Positions 7,061-15,533 of a stretch of 64,000 nucleotides of DNA are shown one piece after another; the stretch's first letter is position 1, and each line of letters opens with the position of its first letter. A program made the position numbers and the translations under genes. The DNA lies in the NCBI GenBank assembly GCA_963555775.3, contig CAUVWY020000009.1, forward strand, positions 744,001 to 808,000, in the 5' to 3' direction. Origin of the DNA: JAJEDW01 sp963555775 (lineage in GTDB: Bacteria > Acidobacteriota > Terriglobia > 20CM-2-55-15). The notes beneath the pieces were generated by a model. That model was not told the origin of the DNA. It was given only the letters and a program-made list of their open reading frames with translations, and did no database searches.

Positions 7061-10000
7061 ATGAGAAATTCAAGGCTATGGACCGTTGCGACCGTTGCGA
7101 CCGTTGCGACGGTCATTTTTTTTGTTGGGACCGGCACGGTCCTGGCACAAGTGGGGACCGCGGGTATCCGGGGCCTGGTTCAGGATGGGTCCGGGGCCGT
7201 CATACCTGGCGTCGAGGTCACGATCATCAACACCGGGACTGGAATCCAGCGGGCCCTGCTGACCAACGAAGTGGGGCTGTATGTGGCTCCAGGGTTGCCC
7301 GTCGGCAACTACGACGTCACCGCGCAGCTTCCCGGCTTTCAGACATTCATCAGCCGGGGCGTCGTGCTGACGGTGGGAGCTGAAGTGGCTGTGGATGTCG
7401 TACTGCAGGTGGGCGAGATCGCCCAGACCATCGAGGTCACCGCCGCTGCCGCGCAGGTCCAGACCACGCAGTCCGACATATCGGAGTTGGTCACCGAGGA
7501 GACGATGGTGGAGTTGCCGCTCAACGGGCGCAACTACGTGTCGCTGGCGCTCCTGCAACCGGGTGTGATCAGCTCTCAACAGGCGAGTGCCGCAGGCGGC
7601 ACCAGCAGCAGGACGTTGGGCGCGGGCCTGCGCTTCAACGTCAACGGTTCCCGTTTCGAGGATAACAGCTTCAGCTTGGACGGGCAGAACACGCAGGACT
7701 TCTTCAACGGGGCCCCCGCGAGTGCGGGCGGCGAGACGATGGGCGTCGACGCCCTGCAGGAGTTCGAGGTGAAGACGGCCAACTACAGCGCCGAGTATTC
7801 GAAGGCATCGGGCGGCGTCGTCAGCGCCGTGACCAAGTCGGGAACCAACGAGATGCACGGGAGTGCGTTCTGGTTCCTGCGCAACGACAACCTGGATGCG
7901 GCCAATTTCTTCGACAACGCCTTCGGCAACGAGAAGCCCGAGTTCCGGCGGAACCAGTTCGGCGCGACCATGGGCGGTCCGATCGTGCAGAACAAGACCT
8001 TCTTCTTCGGGGCGTATGAGGGGATTCGCCAGGCCTTCGGCAAAACGGAACGTCTGATCGTGCCCACCCAGGACGCTATCGATGGGCTCGTCGACGGAGT
8101 ACAGTACGACATCCATCCGTGGTCCCAACGGTATATCGATGCCGGATTCTGGCCCAACAGGCCGAACGGCAGGATCCTGTCGGGCGGCCGTGGGGAATTC
8201 TTCACCACGCACTCCGATATCCAGAGAAACGACTACATGCTGGTCAAGATCGACCACCAGCTCAGCGATAACACCTCGCTGTCGTTCCGCTACACCATGG
8301 ACGATGGCATACTGGAGGCCCCCAACGGAACCCAGACGACCCTGATTGACAAAGTGCGCAACCAGTTCGCCAACCTCCAGCTCCAGCAAATCTTCTCGCC
8401 CCGGGTGCTGAACACCCTCCGCGGCGGGTTCAACCGATCCTTTCCGGATTACAATCAAACGGAGGTGGATAGTCCCGCCGAACTCCACATCAACACCCGA
8501 GGCGTCCAGGGGCCCGTCAACACCGGCATGACCAGCATTGGCACGGACCGGCCGCGGCCCCGGGGTTTTGCGTTCAACCTGTTCGATGTCTCCGATACGC
8601 TGTCGCTGACGATGGGCCGGCATGCGCTCAAGATAGGCGGCAACTATGAGCGGCATCACTACAACACCTCGAGCAACGACGTGTCCCCCGGCGAAGCCGT
8701 CTTCAGTAACTGGGCCGACTTCCTTACGGGCAGACTGAACCGAACCACTTCGGCCCTCAACACCGCCGATGTCAACCGGAGCTACCGGCAGCACCTGATC
8801 GGCTTGTTCATCCAGGATGATTGGCGGGTCACCAACAATCTGACGATCAACGCCGGGCTGCGCTGGGAGACGCTGACGGCCCCGACCGAGAATCACGGCC
8901 GGATTTCGAACCTTCGGGACTTTTTCGATTCGTCACTTTCAACCGACGAGACGGTCTTTAAGAACAAGACGAAGCTGAACTTTGCGCCGCGGCTGGGTCT
9001 GGCCTGGGACATCTTCGGCGACGGCTCGACGGCACTGCGGGTTGCCGGGGGCGTGTTCTATCCCCATATTCTCGGCAACACGTACCGCAAGGCGGGAACC
9101 TTCAACCCACCGTACGGAGGCGTTCCGACGTACTACGGAGTGGCCGGAAATCTACCGCCGGGGATCCTTCCAGTGAGTTGGCCTTTCTCACCGACCATCT
9201 TCGATAACCAGCCTTCGGGGGATGCAGCGGCCGAGCACTTCCCGTTCGACCACGCCCAACCTCGGGTCTACCAGTGGAACATGAGCCTGCAGCGGCAGCT
9301 CCCCGGCGGAATGATTGCCAACGCCGCCTATGTGGGCACCCGCGGCAACCATCTCGTGGGGAATATCACCGGCGGCGGATCTACCGGTGCCAACACGCCC
9401 TATGCTTCGGCTGTGATCGATGGCATTGAGTATCGCGAACCCGGATTGCCACGCCGCAACCCGCACTTCGGCCCAATCGGCGTCGTCACCTTCTACGGGG
9501 AGAGCTATTACCATGGCTTGACGCTCAGCCTGCGCGGGCGAATGCAGAACGGCTTGCAGTTCCAGCTCGCCCACACCTACGGCCACTCGATCGACACGGG
9601 CTCGGGCGCCTGGCAAGCCGGCTGGAACACCGGCGTGGACGTCGTCAACCTGTGGGATACCACAAAGGAAAGGGGCTCGTCGAACTTCGACGTGAGGCAG
9701 AATTTCACAGCGAATCTCCTGTATGATCTGCCCGTCATGGCCGATGCTGGCGGGCTCGTCCGAGGTCTACTGGGCGGCTGGCAATTAAGCGGCATCGTCG
9801 TGCTCAGGACTGGAAACCCGTTTCAGGTGGACTACGACGAGTCGGGAGACCGGAACCGCGATCTGAGCAGCCGCGACGGGCGTCCGAATCTGGTTCCCGG
9901 CGCCAACCCCAATCCCGTGACCGGAGATCCGATGCGGTGGTTCGATGTCAGCTCGTTTGCGCTTCCGGAGCCGGGCTTCTACGGCAATCTGGGCCGGAAC

Positions 10001-10255
10001 ACGCTCCGGGCCGACGGGTTCACCAACGTCGACTTGGCCCTCAAGAAGCTCTTTCCCGTGAACGAGGGTTTCGATGTGCAGTTTCGGGCTGAGTTCTTCA
10101 ACGTCCTGAACCACGCGAACTTCGCAACTCCGGGAGGCTCGCAACGCGAGATCTGGCGGACCAGAAGGTCCCGGCTGAATGAAGACGCGGGACTGATCAC
10201 CTCGACGGTGAACACCGCCCGGCAGATCCAGTTTGGATTGAAGCTGCTCTGGTAG
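7061..10255 (+). CDS. Oar-like TonB-dependent outer-membrane receptor with carboxypeptidase-regulatory domain
   Basis: A 1064-residue protein. GGAGG at 7048-7052 supports the ATG at 7061. The signal peptide contains a perfect 9-bp coding repeat giving TVATVATVATV. Residues about 33-110 form a carboxypeptidase regulatory-like domain (GIRGLVQDGSGAVIPGVEVT). A plug domain follows (ELPLNGRNYVSLALLQPGV; FNVNGSRFEDNSFSLDG; GGVVSAVTKSGTNEMHGSAF), then a long beta-barrel. This 'RNY/FNVNG/GGxVNxVTKSGTN' pattern is that of Oar-type receptors common in Acidobacteriota. The C-terminus ends in aromatic LKLLW, as expected for an outer-membrane barrel. It is monocistronic, with a hairpin terminator 36 bp downstream. 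Confidence 0.92.
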   Translation: MRNSRLWTVATVATVATVIFFVGTGTVLAQVGTAGIRGLVQDGSGAVIPGVEVTIINTGTGIQRALLTNEVGLYVAPGLPVGNYDVTAQLPGFQTFISRGVVLTVGAEVAVDVVLQVGEIAQTIEVTAAAAQVQTTQSDISELVTEETMVELPLNGRNYVSLALLQPGVISSQQASAAGGTSSRTLGAGLRFNVNGSRFEDNSFSLDGQNTQDFFNGAPASAGGETMGVDALQEFEVKTANYSAEYSKASGGVVSAVTKSGTNEMHGSAFWFLRNDNLDAANFFDNAFGNEKPEFRRNQFGATMGGPIVQNKTFFFGAYEGIRQAFGKTERLIVPTQDAIDGLVDGVQYDIHPWSQRYIDAGFWPNRPNGRILSGGRGEFFTTHSDIQRNDYMLVKIDHQLSDNTSLSFRYTMDDGILEAPNGTQTTLIDKVRNQFANLQLQQIFSPRVLNTLRGGFNRSFPDYNQTEVDSPAELHINTRGVQGPVNTGMTSIGTDRPRPRGFAFNLFDVSDTLSLTMGRHALKIGGNYERHHYNTSSNDVSPGEAVFSNWADFLTGRLNRTTSALNTADVNRSYRQHLIGLFIQDDWRVTNNLTINAGLRWETLTAPTENHGRISNLRDFFDSSLSTDETVFKNKTKLNFAPRLGLAWDIFGDGSTALRVAGGVFYPHILGNTYRKAGTFNPPYGGVPTYYGVAGNLPPGILPVSWPFSPTIFDNQPSGDAAAEHFPFDHAQPRVYQWNMSLQRQLPGGMIANAAYVGTRGNHLVGNITGGGSTGANTPYASAVIDGIEYREPGLPRRNPHFGPIGVVTFYGESYYHGLTLSLRGRMQNGLQFQLAHTYGHSIDTGSGAWQAGWNTGVDVVNLWDTTKERGSSNFDVRQNFTANLLYDLPVMADAGGLVRGLLGGWQLSGIVVLRTGNPFQVDYDESGDRNRDLSSRDGRPNLVPGANPNPVTGDPMRWFDVSSFALPEPGFYGNLGRNTLRADGFTNVDLALKKLFPVNEGFDVQFRAEFFNVLNHANFATPGGSQREIWRTRRSRLNEDAGLITSTVNTARQIQFGLKLLW

Positions 10256-10290
10256 TTGCCGGGTTCTGTATCAACGTGTAAGTCCAACAG

Positions 10291-10342
10291 GCCCCAGCAT
10301 TCTGGAGGATGGTCTCGAAGCCATCCTCCAGAATGCTGGGGC
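10291..10342 (+). terminator. Perfect 22-bp hairpin terminator after the TonB receptor
   Basis: The arms 10291-10312 and 10321-10342 are perfect reverse complements around an 8-nt loop (tctcgaag), followed by a pyrimidine-rich tail (ttccttgttt). It lies 36 bp after the receptor stop codon. The convergent rlmN gene ends at 10521, so it may act on both strands. The rest of 10343-10520 shows nothing recognisable. Confidence 0.75.
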
Positions 10343-10520
10343 TTCCTTGTTTGGCCTTAATTTCTGTCGGGATTGATTGGTGGAATCAGGCTCTTCAGTT
10401 TCCGGTAGCGGAGGATCTTCAAAAATGTCCGGTCGTCGGCTCTTCGACGCTCGGTCGCCATGCCAGGTCCGACGGGCTGTCAGTCCGATAATCCAGGCTC
10501 TCTACGGGGCAAACCGCTCG

Positions 10521-11648
10521 TCATTGTCCGATCTTCAGTACGTCCAGATCGATCTCCGGCGGCCGATCGGCCCACTTCTTCTTGAGCTGTCCGCACGCGG
10601 CTGAAATGTCGCCGCCGCGGCTCTTTCGAATGAATGTGGAAATTCCATGTTCCCTGAGCACGGCCTGGAACTGAAGGATGGCTTCCGGCGCAGGGCGCTT
10701 GAACTCGAGATCGGGCGATTCGTTCAGCGGGATCAAGTTGACCTTGGTGTCGAGGGCGATTGCGATTCTGGCAAGCGCCAAGGCGTCTTCGAGCGAGTCG
10801 GTTTCGTCCTTCAGAAGCACGTATTCGATCATCATCCGCTTTCGGGGTTTGATCGGAAGCCGCTTCAGGGAAGCGACGAGCTCGCGGATCGGGTAGGTGC
10901 GGTTGATCGGCATCCATCGGTTTCGCGTCTCGTCGGTGGCGCCGGTCAGGGAAACCGCAATGTTGGGTATCAGCGGTTCCCCGGCCAGCCGGTCGAGTTC
11001 CGGCACGAGACCGGCGGTCGAGAGCGTGATTCTCGACATGGACATGTTGAGCCCCGACGGATCGTGCAGGATGGCCAGCGCCCGCATCACGTTGTCATAG
11101 TTGTGCAATGGTTCGCCCATTCCCATCAGGACGACGTTGAAATGGTCCCTGAGGTCCGGATTCTCGATGTCGCGCTCGCGGACCAGCATGACCTGCGACA
11201 CGATTTCGGCCGCGGTCAGGTGTCGGGTAAAGCCCATCTGGCCCGTCAGGCAAAATCCGCATGCGAGGGCGCATCCCACTTGGGAGGACACGCAGATCGT
11301 GTTGCGGTCCCCATCGGGGATGTAGACGGTTTCGGCCATTTCCCCATCCTGCAGCTGTACGAGGTGCCGCCGGGTTCCGTCTCCGGCAACGAAAGTTCGA
11401 TGGATGGAAGGCCGCGAGATGTCCAGCCAGCCTCCAAGCTCGGTTCGCAGCGGTTTCGGGAAGTTCGTAATCCGTTCGAAGTCGTCAAGCCCCTGTTTGT
11501 AGACGGCTTCGAAGAGTTGGGTGGCACGGAACCCGGTATGGAATACGTCGGCGAGTTCCGTTCGTGTCAATCCGAAGAACGACCGCTTGGGAGGGCTGGT
11601 GGAATTCTGCGATTCGGAAACTTCAGTCACGGGTGCCGGGACCGCCAA
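10521..11648 (-). CDS. rlmN: RlmN, dual-specificity 23S rRNA/tRNA adenine-C2 methyltransferase
   Basis: A 375-residue radical-SAM enzyme that methylates A2503 of 23S rRNA and A37 of some tRNAs. The radical-SAM cluster motif CALACGFC is near residue 124 (CxxxCxxC); LMGMGEPLHNYDNV and LSTAGLVP are family signatures, and the second catalytic cysteine is in SAACGQL near residue 355. The first codons overlap the end of the upstream thioredoxin-like gene by 26 bp on the same strand. A later start is possible because the first 20 residues are low-complexity. Confidence 0.95.
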   Translation of the reverse strand: MAVPAPVTEVSESQNSTSPPKRSFFGLTRTELADVFHTGFRATQLFEAVYKQGLDDFERITNFPKPLRTELGGWLDISRPSIHRTFVAGDGTRRHLVQLQDGEMAETVYIPDGDRNTICVSSQVGCALACGFCLTGQMGFTRHLTAAEIVSQVMLVRERDIENPDLRDHFNVVLMGMGEPLHNYDNVMRALAILHDPSGLNMSMSRITLSTAGLVPELDRLAGEPLIPNIAVSLTGATDETRNRWMPINRTYPIRELVASLKRLPIKPRKRMMIEYVLLKDETDSLEDALALARIAIALDTKVNLIPLNESPDLEFKRPAPEAILQFQAVLREHGISTFIRKSRGGDISAACGQLKKKWADRPPEIDLDVLKIGQ

Positions 11649-12195
11649 TCTGAGTTTCGGTAACTGGCGGGGTCTGTTCGACGGTCTGGAGAAACCGATC
11701 GACTTCAGCGATCATTCGAGCGTCGTCCCAGGGCCAGGGTCCAATGTACTTCTTCAACACGACGCCGTTGCCGTCGATCAGGAACGTTTCGGGAAACCCC
11801 TGGACCCGATAGTCCAGCTTCACGCTCTGTCCGGGGTCGAGAACGGTATCCAACTCGAACCCGTGCTCGTTGAGGTAGCCTTGGACAACATCCCAGCTTG
11901 TATCGACGCTGATGCCGAGCATTTCGAAGGGGCGCCCCTCGAACGCGTCGTTCATCTTCATCATGGCCGGAAGTTCTTCGATGCAGGGTGCGCACCAAGT
12001 GGCCCAGTAATTCAGGAAGACCAGCTTCCCCTCGAAGTCACTCAGACGGACCGTCTGCCCCTCGAAATTCTTCAACTCGAAATCGGGCGCGATCGAACCT
12101 TGCAGAGTCGGTCCCGGCCCATTGATCTCCTTATGGATCGCAAGGCCTGCGAGGCAGCCCACGACGGTGAAGAAAATCAGCGGCTTCAATCGCAT
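11623..12195 (-). CDS. Membrane-anchored TlpA/ResA-like thiol-disulfide oxidoreductase
   Basis: A 190-residue protein with an N-terminal membrane anchor or signal (MRLKPLIFFTVVGCLAGLAI) and a redoxin domain (APDFELKNFEGQTVRLSDF). The active site is WATWCAPCIEEL, a classical WCxPC centre, and the cis-Pro strand is FPETFLID. This is the ResA/TlpA class that works on the outer face of the inner membrane, often in cytochrome c biogenesis. The frame extends upstream to 12429, but the upstream part is not protein-like, so the ATG at 12195 is chosen. A TATAAT sits only 6 nt before this ATG, suggesting a leaderless or near-leaderless transcript. Overlaps rlmN by 26 bp. Confidence 0.88.
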   Translation of the reverse strand: MRLKPLIFFTVVGCLAGLAIHKEINGPGPTLQGSIAPDFELKNFEGQTVRLSDFEGKLVFLNYWATWCAPCIEELPAMMKMNDAFEGRPFEMLGISVDTSWDVVQGYLNEHGFELDTVLDPGQSVKLDYRVQGFPETFLIDGNGVVLKKYIGPWPWDDARMIAEVDRFLQTVEQTPPVTETQIGGPGTRD

Positions 12196-12207
12196 TCGGA
12201 TATTATA
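12196..12207 (-). promoter_or_regulatory. Candidate -10 box (TATAAT) abutting the tlpA-like start codon
   Basis: On the minus strand TATAAT (12207-12202) is followed by ATCCGA and the ATG at 12195. Transcription from this box would begin at or within a few bases of the start codon. No convincing -35 element is visible at 17 bp, so this is suggestive only. Confidence 0.35.
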
Positions 12208-12459
12208 CCCAACCTCGGAATTCAATGACAGGTTCACTCGGACCGTCGGCCGGCCGATCGGAAATTCCGTCTGAGTCGTCGTAAAAAGAAACGCCTGCGG
12301 CCGCGAAATAATGACAGCCGGAACCCCCGACCTGTCCACGCCGCTCGTGATAATGGCAGCGAATTCGGAGACATCAACCCTGTTCGGTTTGAGGCAGACA
12401 CATCGTTTGCCCCGCCGAAGGGGTCTCAATCTTCGAATTCATTCTTTATTTTCAACACG

Positions 12460-13257
12460 ATGTCTATTCGAATCTCTGTCCTTGGCAGTGGGAGCAGGGG
12501 CAACTCAACCTTTGTGGCTACGCCCGGCGCGCGGCTCCTGATCGATTGCGGTCTCGGGCCCCGGACACTCAGGAAGCGCCTGAACGAGATCGGCGAATCG
12601 TGGGAGGGTTTCGACGCGGTGCTGGTGACCCATGAGCACCGCGACCATGTCGGAGGGTTGCCGGCCCTGATGAGGGCGCGCGGGTCGGGCCCGTTCGAGG
12701 CGTTCATGACATGCGGTACAATTGACGGGAGCCGCGCGGACACTTTCGAGATGAACGGTTCCGTGATCGTGCCGGTCATTCCGGGCCGGAGCTTCACGGT
12801 CGGGGACGTAGAGATCGATTCCTTTTCCATACCTCACGACGCCAGGGAAACCGTCGGTTTTTCGATCCGGCATAAAGGAATCAAGGTGACGCAGTTGACG
12901 GATCTGGGATGGATTCCCGAAGATGTTTCCGACGCAGTGAAGGACAGCGACGTATTGATCATCGAATCCAACCATGATCTGGACATGCTCCGGATGGGCG
13001 GATATCCCTGGGCCCTGAAAGAGCGGCTGATGGGACGGTACGGCCACCTCTCGAATCTGGCGGTTTCGCAGTTCCTGGCCGGGCCGTACGATGGCAAGGC
13101 AGCAAACGTCGTTCTGGCGCATCTGAGTTCCACGAACAATCATCCGGAGATTGCGCGGCTTCAGGCGCGGCAGGCCTTGGAGTCAAGGGGACTCGATGCT
13201 TCGACGGTTTCACTGGCGTCGCAAGACAAACCCACCGTTCCCATCGAAATTGGATAG
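12460..13257 (+). CDS. MBL-fold metallohydrolase of the YycJ/WalJ type
   Basis: A 265-residue protein with a complete metallo-beta-lactamase fold. It begins MSIRISVLGSGSRGNST, the signature opening of YycJ/WalJ-like proteins; the metal motif is THEHRDHVGG near residue 58, the second-shell segment is SIPHDARETVGF, and an Asp lies in TDLG. Family members are proposed 5'-to-3' exonucleases acting in DNA repair or fidelity. No signal peptide, so cytoplasmic. It precedes purB by 42 bp on the same strand and may share transcription with the purine operon. Confidence 0.88.
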   Translation: MSIRISVLGSGSRGNSTFVATPGARLLIDCGLGPRTLRKRLNEIGESWEGFDAVLVTHEHRDHVGGLPALMRARGSGPFEAFMTCGTIDGSRADTFEMNGSVIVPVIPGRSFTVGDVEIDSFSIPHDARETVGFSIRHKGIKVTQLTDLGWIPEDVSDAVKDSDVLIIESNHDLDMLRMGGYPWALKERLMGRYGHLSNLAVSQFLAGPYDGKAANVVLAHLSSTNNHPEIARLQARQALESRGLDASTVSLASQDKPTVPIEIG

Positions 13258-13299
13258 TCCGGCTATCGATATGGTGCGCATGAACCCAGGTATGAACAA

Positions 13300-14601
13300 T
13301 TGATCCCACGCTACACGCGTTCCAGGATGGGCCGAATCTGGGAAGACGACAACAAATACCGAAAGTGGCTGGATGTGGAACTGGCCTCCACCGCGGTGCT
13401 CGAAGATGAGGGCGTCGTGCCCCCGGATGCGGCCAACGAAATTCGAGAAAAAGCGGATTTTTCGGTCGATCGGATAATGGAGATCGAATCCGAAACCCGG
13501 CATGACGTCATTGCCTTCACCACGGCTGTCGCCGAGTTCGTCGGGCCGGCTTCGCGCTATTTCCATTACGGACTGACATCTTCCGACGTGGTCGATACCG
13601 CGCTGGCCCTGCAGGTTGCCGATGCGTCCGCGATCCTCCTGGATGACCTGGACCGGTTGCTGGAGGTCCTCAGGAAACGGGCGTTCGAGTTCAAATCGAC
13701 TGTCATGGTCGGACGGACTCACGGCATTCACGCCGAACCCATCACGTTCGGTTTCAAGCTGGCAATCTGGTACGACGAATTCCGGAGACATCGAAATCGA
13801 ATGGCCGCGGTCGCCGACGACATGAAGGTCGGAAAGCTTTCGGGCGCCGTCGGCACTTTCGCGCACCTGTCGCCCGAGATCGAAGACCAGGTGATGGCCA
13901 TGCTGGGCCTGAGGTCGGCGCCCTCGTCGTCGCAGGTGGTTCAGCGAGACCGCCATGCCAGCTACATTTCAACGCTTGCCTTGATCGGGGGCAGTCTCGA
14001 AAAGATCGCGGTCGAAGTGCGGCACCTGCAGCGTACGGAAGTCCGCGAAGCCCAGGAATACTTTGCCAAAGGTCAGAAGGGCTCATCGGCGATGCCGCAC
14101 AAGCGGAATCCGATCACGTCGGAACAGGTGTCGGGTCTGTCCCGGATCCTGCGATCGAATGCCATGGCCGGATTCGAAAACATCGCCCTCTGGCACGAAC
14201 GGGACATTTCCCATTCGTCGGTGGAGCGAATCATCTTCCCCGATTCGACCATTGTCCTCGATTACCTGCTCGACAAGACCACCAACCTGCTCGACCGCCT
14301 CGTGGTGTATCCGGATCGCATGCTGGAGAATCTGGACATGACGCGCGGTCTGGTCTTTTCGGGACAACTGCTGCTCGAGTTGGTGGAACGGGGCGTCGTT
14401 CGCGAAGACGCATACCGGTGGGTTCAACGCAACGCGATGAGAGTCTGGGATGAAGGAATCGCATTCAAGGATGCAGTCATGGCCGACGTGGACATCGCGG
14501 AGACCATGGACCAGGAGAGCATCGAATCGGTATTCGAATCGGAGAAGCTGCTCGAGAACGTCGACCGTATTTTCGAGCGGGTGTTTGGGAGTTCGGAATG
14601 A
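13300..14601 (+). CDS. purB: Adenylosuccinate lyase
   Basis: A 433-residue fumarase-superfamily lyase that cleaves SAICAR and adenylosuccinate. The signature loop GSSAMPHKRNPITSEQ is near residue 265, and GRTHGIHAEP carries the general-acid His. The start is TTG at 13300: it gives the MIPRYTR opening typical of the family, and the nearby ATG at 13292 hits a stop after two codons. First gene of a tight purine operon; its stop overlaps purS by 4 nt. Confidence 0.95.
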   Translation: MIPRYTRSRMGRIWEDDNKYRKWLDVELASTAVLEDEGVVPPDAANEIREKADFSVDRIMEIESETRHDVIAFTTAVAEFVGPASRYFHYGLTSSDVVDTALALQVADASAILLDDLDRLLEVLRKRAFEFKSTVMVGRTHGIHAEPITFGFKLAIWYDEFRRHRNRMAAVADDMKVGKLSGAVGTFAHLSPEIEDQVMAMLGLRSAPSSSQVVQRDRHASYISTLALIGGSLEKIAVEVRHLQRTEVREAQEYFAKGQKGSSAMPHKRNPITSEQVSGLSRILRSNAMAGFENIALWHERDISHSSVERIIFPDSTIVLDYLLDKTTNLLDRLVVYPDRMLENLDMTRGLVFSGQLLLELVERGVVREDAYRWVQRNAMRVWDEGIAFKDAVMADVDIAETMDQESIESVFESEKLLENVDRIFERVFGSSE

Positions 14602-14840
14602 ACGTAAAGGTTGTTGTTACCCTGAAGCCGACTGTCCTGGATCCACAGGGCATCACGATCCAGCGCAACCTGGAAACCGCGGGCATCTTCGGTGTTCAGG
14701 ATGTGCGGCAGGGAAAATACTTCGATGTCGAAGTCAGCGATGAGGTTGCCGAAGCGGACCGCAACGCTCTGGTCGAGCGTCTGGCCAGGGACGTGCTGAC
14801 CAATCCGGTCGTCGAAAACTACGAGATTGTGTGGCAATGA
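14598..14840 (+). CDS. purS: Phosphoribosylformylglycinamidine synthase subunit PurS
   Basis: An 80-residue small subunit of FGAM synthase. The sequence VTLKPTVLDPQGITIQRNL and GKYFDVEV are typical PurS. PurS bridges PurQ and small PurL in organisms with the three-subunit enzyme. It overlaps purB and purQ by 4 nt each (ATGA), indicating translational coupling and balanced synthesis. Confidence 0.95.
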   Translation: MNVKVVVTLKPTVLDPQGITIQRNLETAGIFGVQDVRQGKYFDVEVSDEVAEADRNALVERLARDVLTNPVVENYEIVWQ

Positions 14841-15529
14841 AGTTCGGAGTCGTCGTCTTTCCCGGCGCGTATTGCGACCGCGACTGTTACTACGCCATCC
14901 AGACCGTCACCGGTCAGCCGGTCGAGTTCATCTGGCATCGCGAAACATCTCTCGACGGCTTCGATGCGCTGGTCCTGCCTGGGGGATTTTCGTACGGGGA
15001 CTATCTGCGAGCCGGGGCGATAGCGAAGTTCTCACCGGTGATGCGGGCCGTCAGGGAGTTCGCCGACCGCGGCGGCCTGGTGATCGGAATATGCAATGGT
15101 TTTCAGGTGCTCACCGAATCGGGCCTGCTGCCCGGCGCACTCCTGAAAAACGCCGGGACGAAGTATGTTTGCCGGTACCTGCACCTCCGATCCGAAACTT
15201 CCGCAACACCGTTTACGTCCGCCGTCGAGGGGGGCCAACTGTTGTCCATTCCGATCGGACACGGAGACGGGAACTATCAGGCGGACGAAGATACGCTCCG
15301 CCGGCTTGAAGACGGCGATCGGATCGTATTCCGCTACGTCGACGCCGGAGGGGCGGCGACCGCGGAAGCGAACCCCAACGGATCGGCGCGCAACATCGCG
15401 GGTATCGTCAACGAAGGACGCAACGTACTTGGCATGATGCCGCATCCGGATCGCTCGTTCGAACGCATTCTCGGTAGCGATGACGGTCGCTTGATTTTCG
15501 AATCCATGGTTATGGCACTCTCGGCCTGA
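14837..15529 (+). CDS. purQ: FGAM synthase glutaminase subunit PurQ
   Basis: A 230-residue class I glutamine amidotransferase that supplies ammonia to PurL. The oxyanion and nucleophile segment is GICNGFQVL (Cys near residue 86), and the His/Glu pair is in MPHPDRSFE. The N-terminus reads VVVFPGAYCDRDC where most homologues have a G-S-N-C-D motif, a mild variation. An in-frame GTG two codons upstream (14831) is possible, but ATG at 14837 gives the 4-nt overlap seen throughout this operon. Confidence 0.95.
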   Translation: MKFGVVVFPGAYCDRDCYYAIQTVTGQPVEFIWHRETSLDGFDALVLPGGFSYGDYLRAGAIAKFSPVMRAVREFADRGGLVIGICNGFQVLTESGLLPGALLKNAGTKYVCRYLHLRSETSATPFTSAVEGGQLLSIPIGHGDGNYQADEDTLRRLEDGDRIVFRYVDAGGAATAEANPNGSARNIAGIVNEGRNVLGMMPHPDRSFERILGSDDGRLIFESMVMALSA

Positions 15530-15533
15530 AAAC

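Noticed and set aside
7076..8896. 606-codon open frame antisense to the TonB receptor
   Set aside because: Shadow of the GC-biased third codon positions of the receptor; no start signals or recognisable motif.
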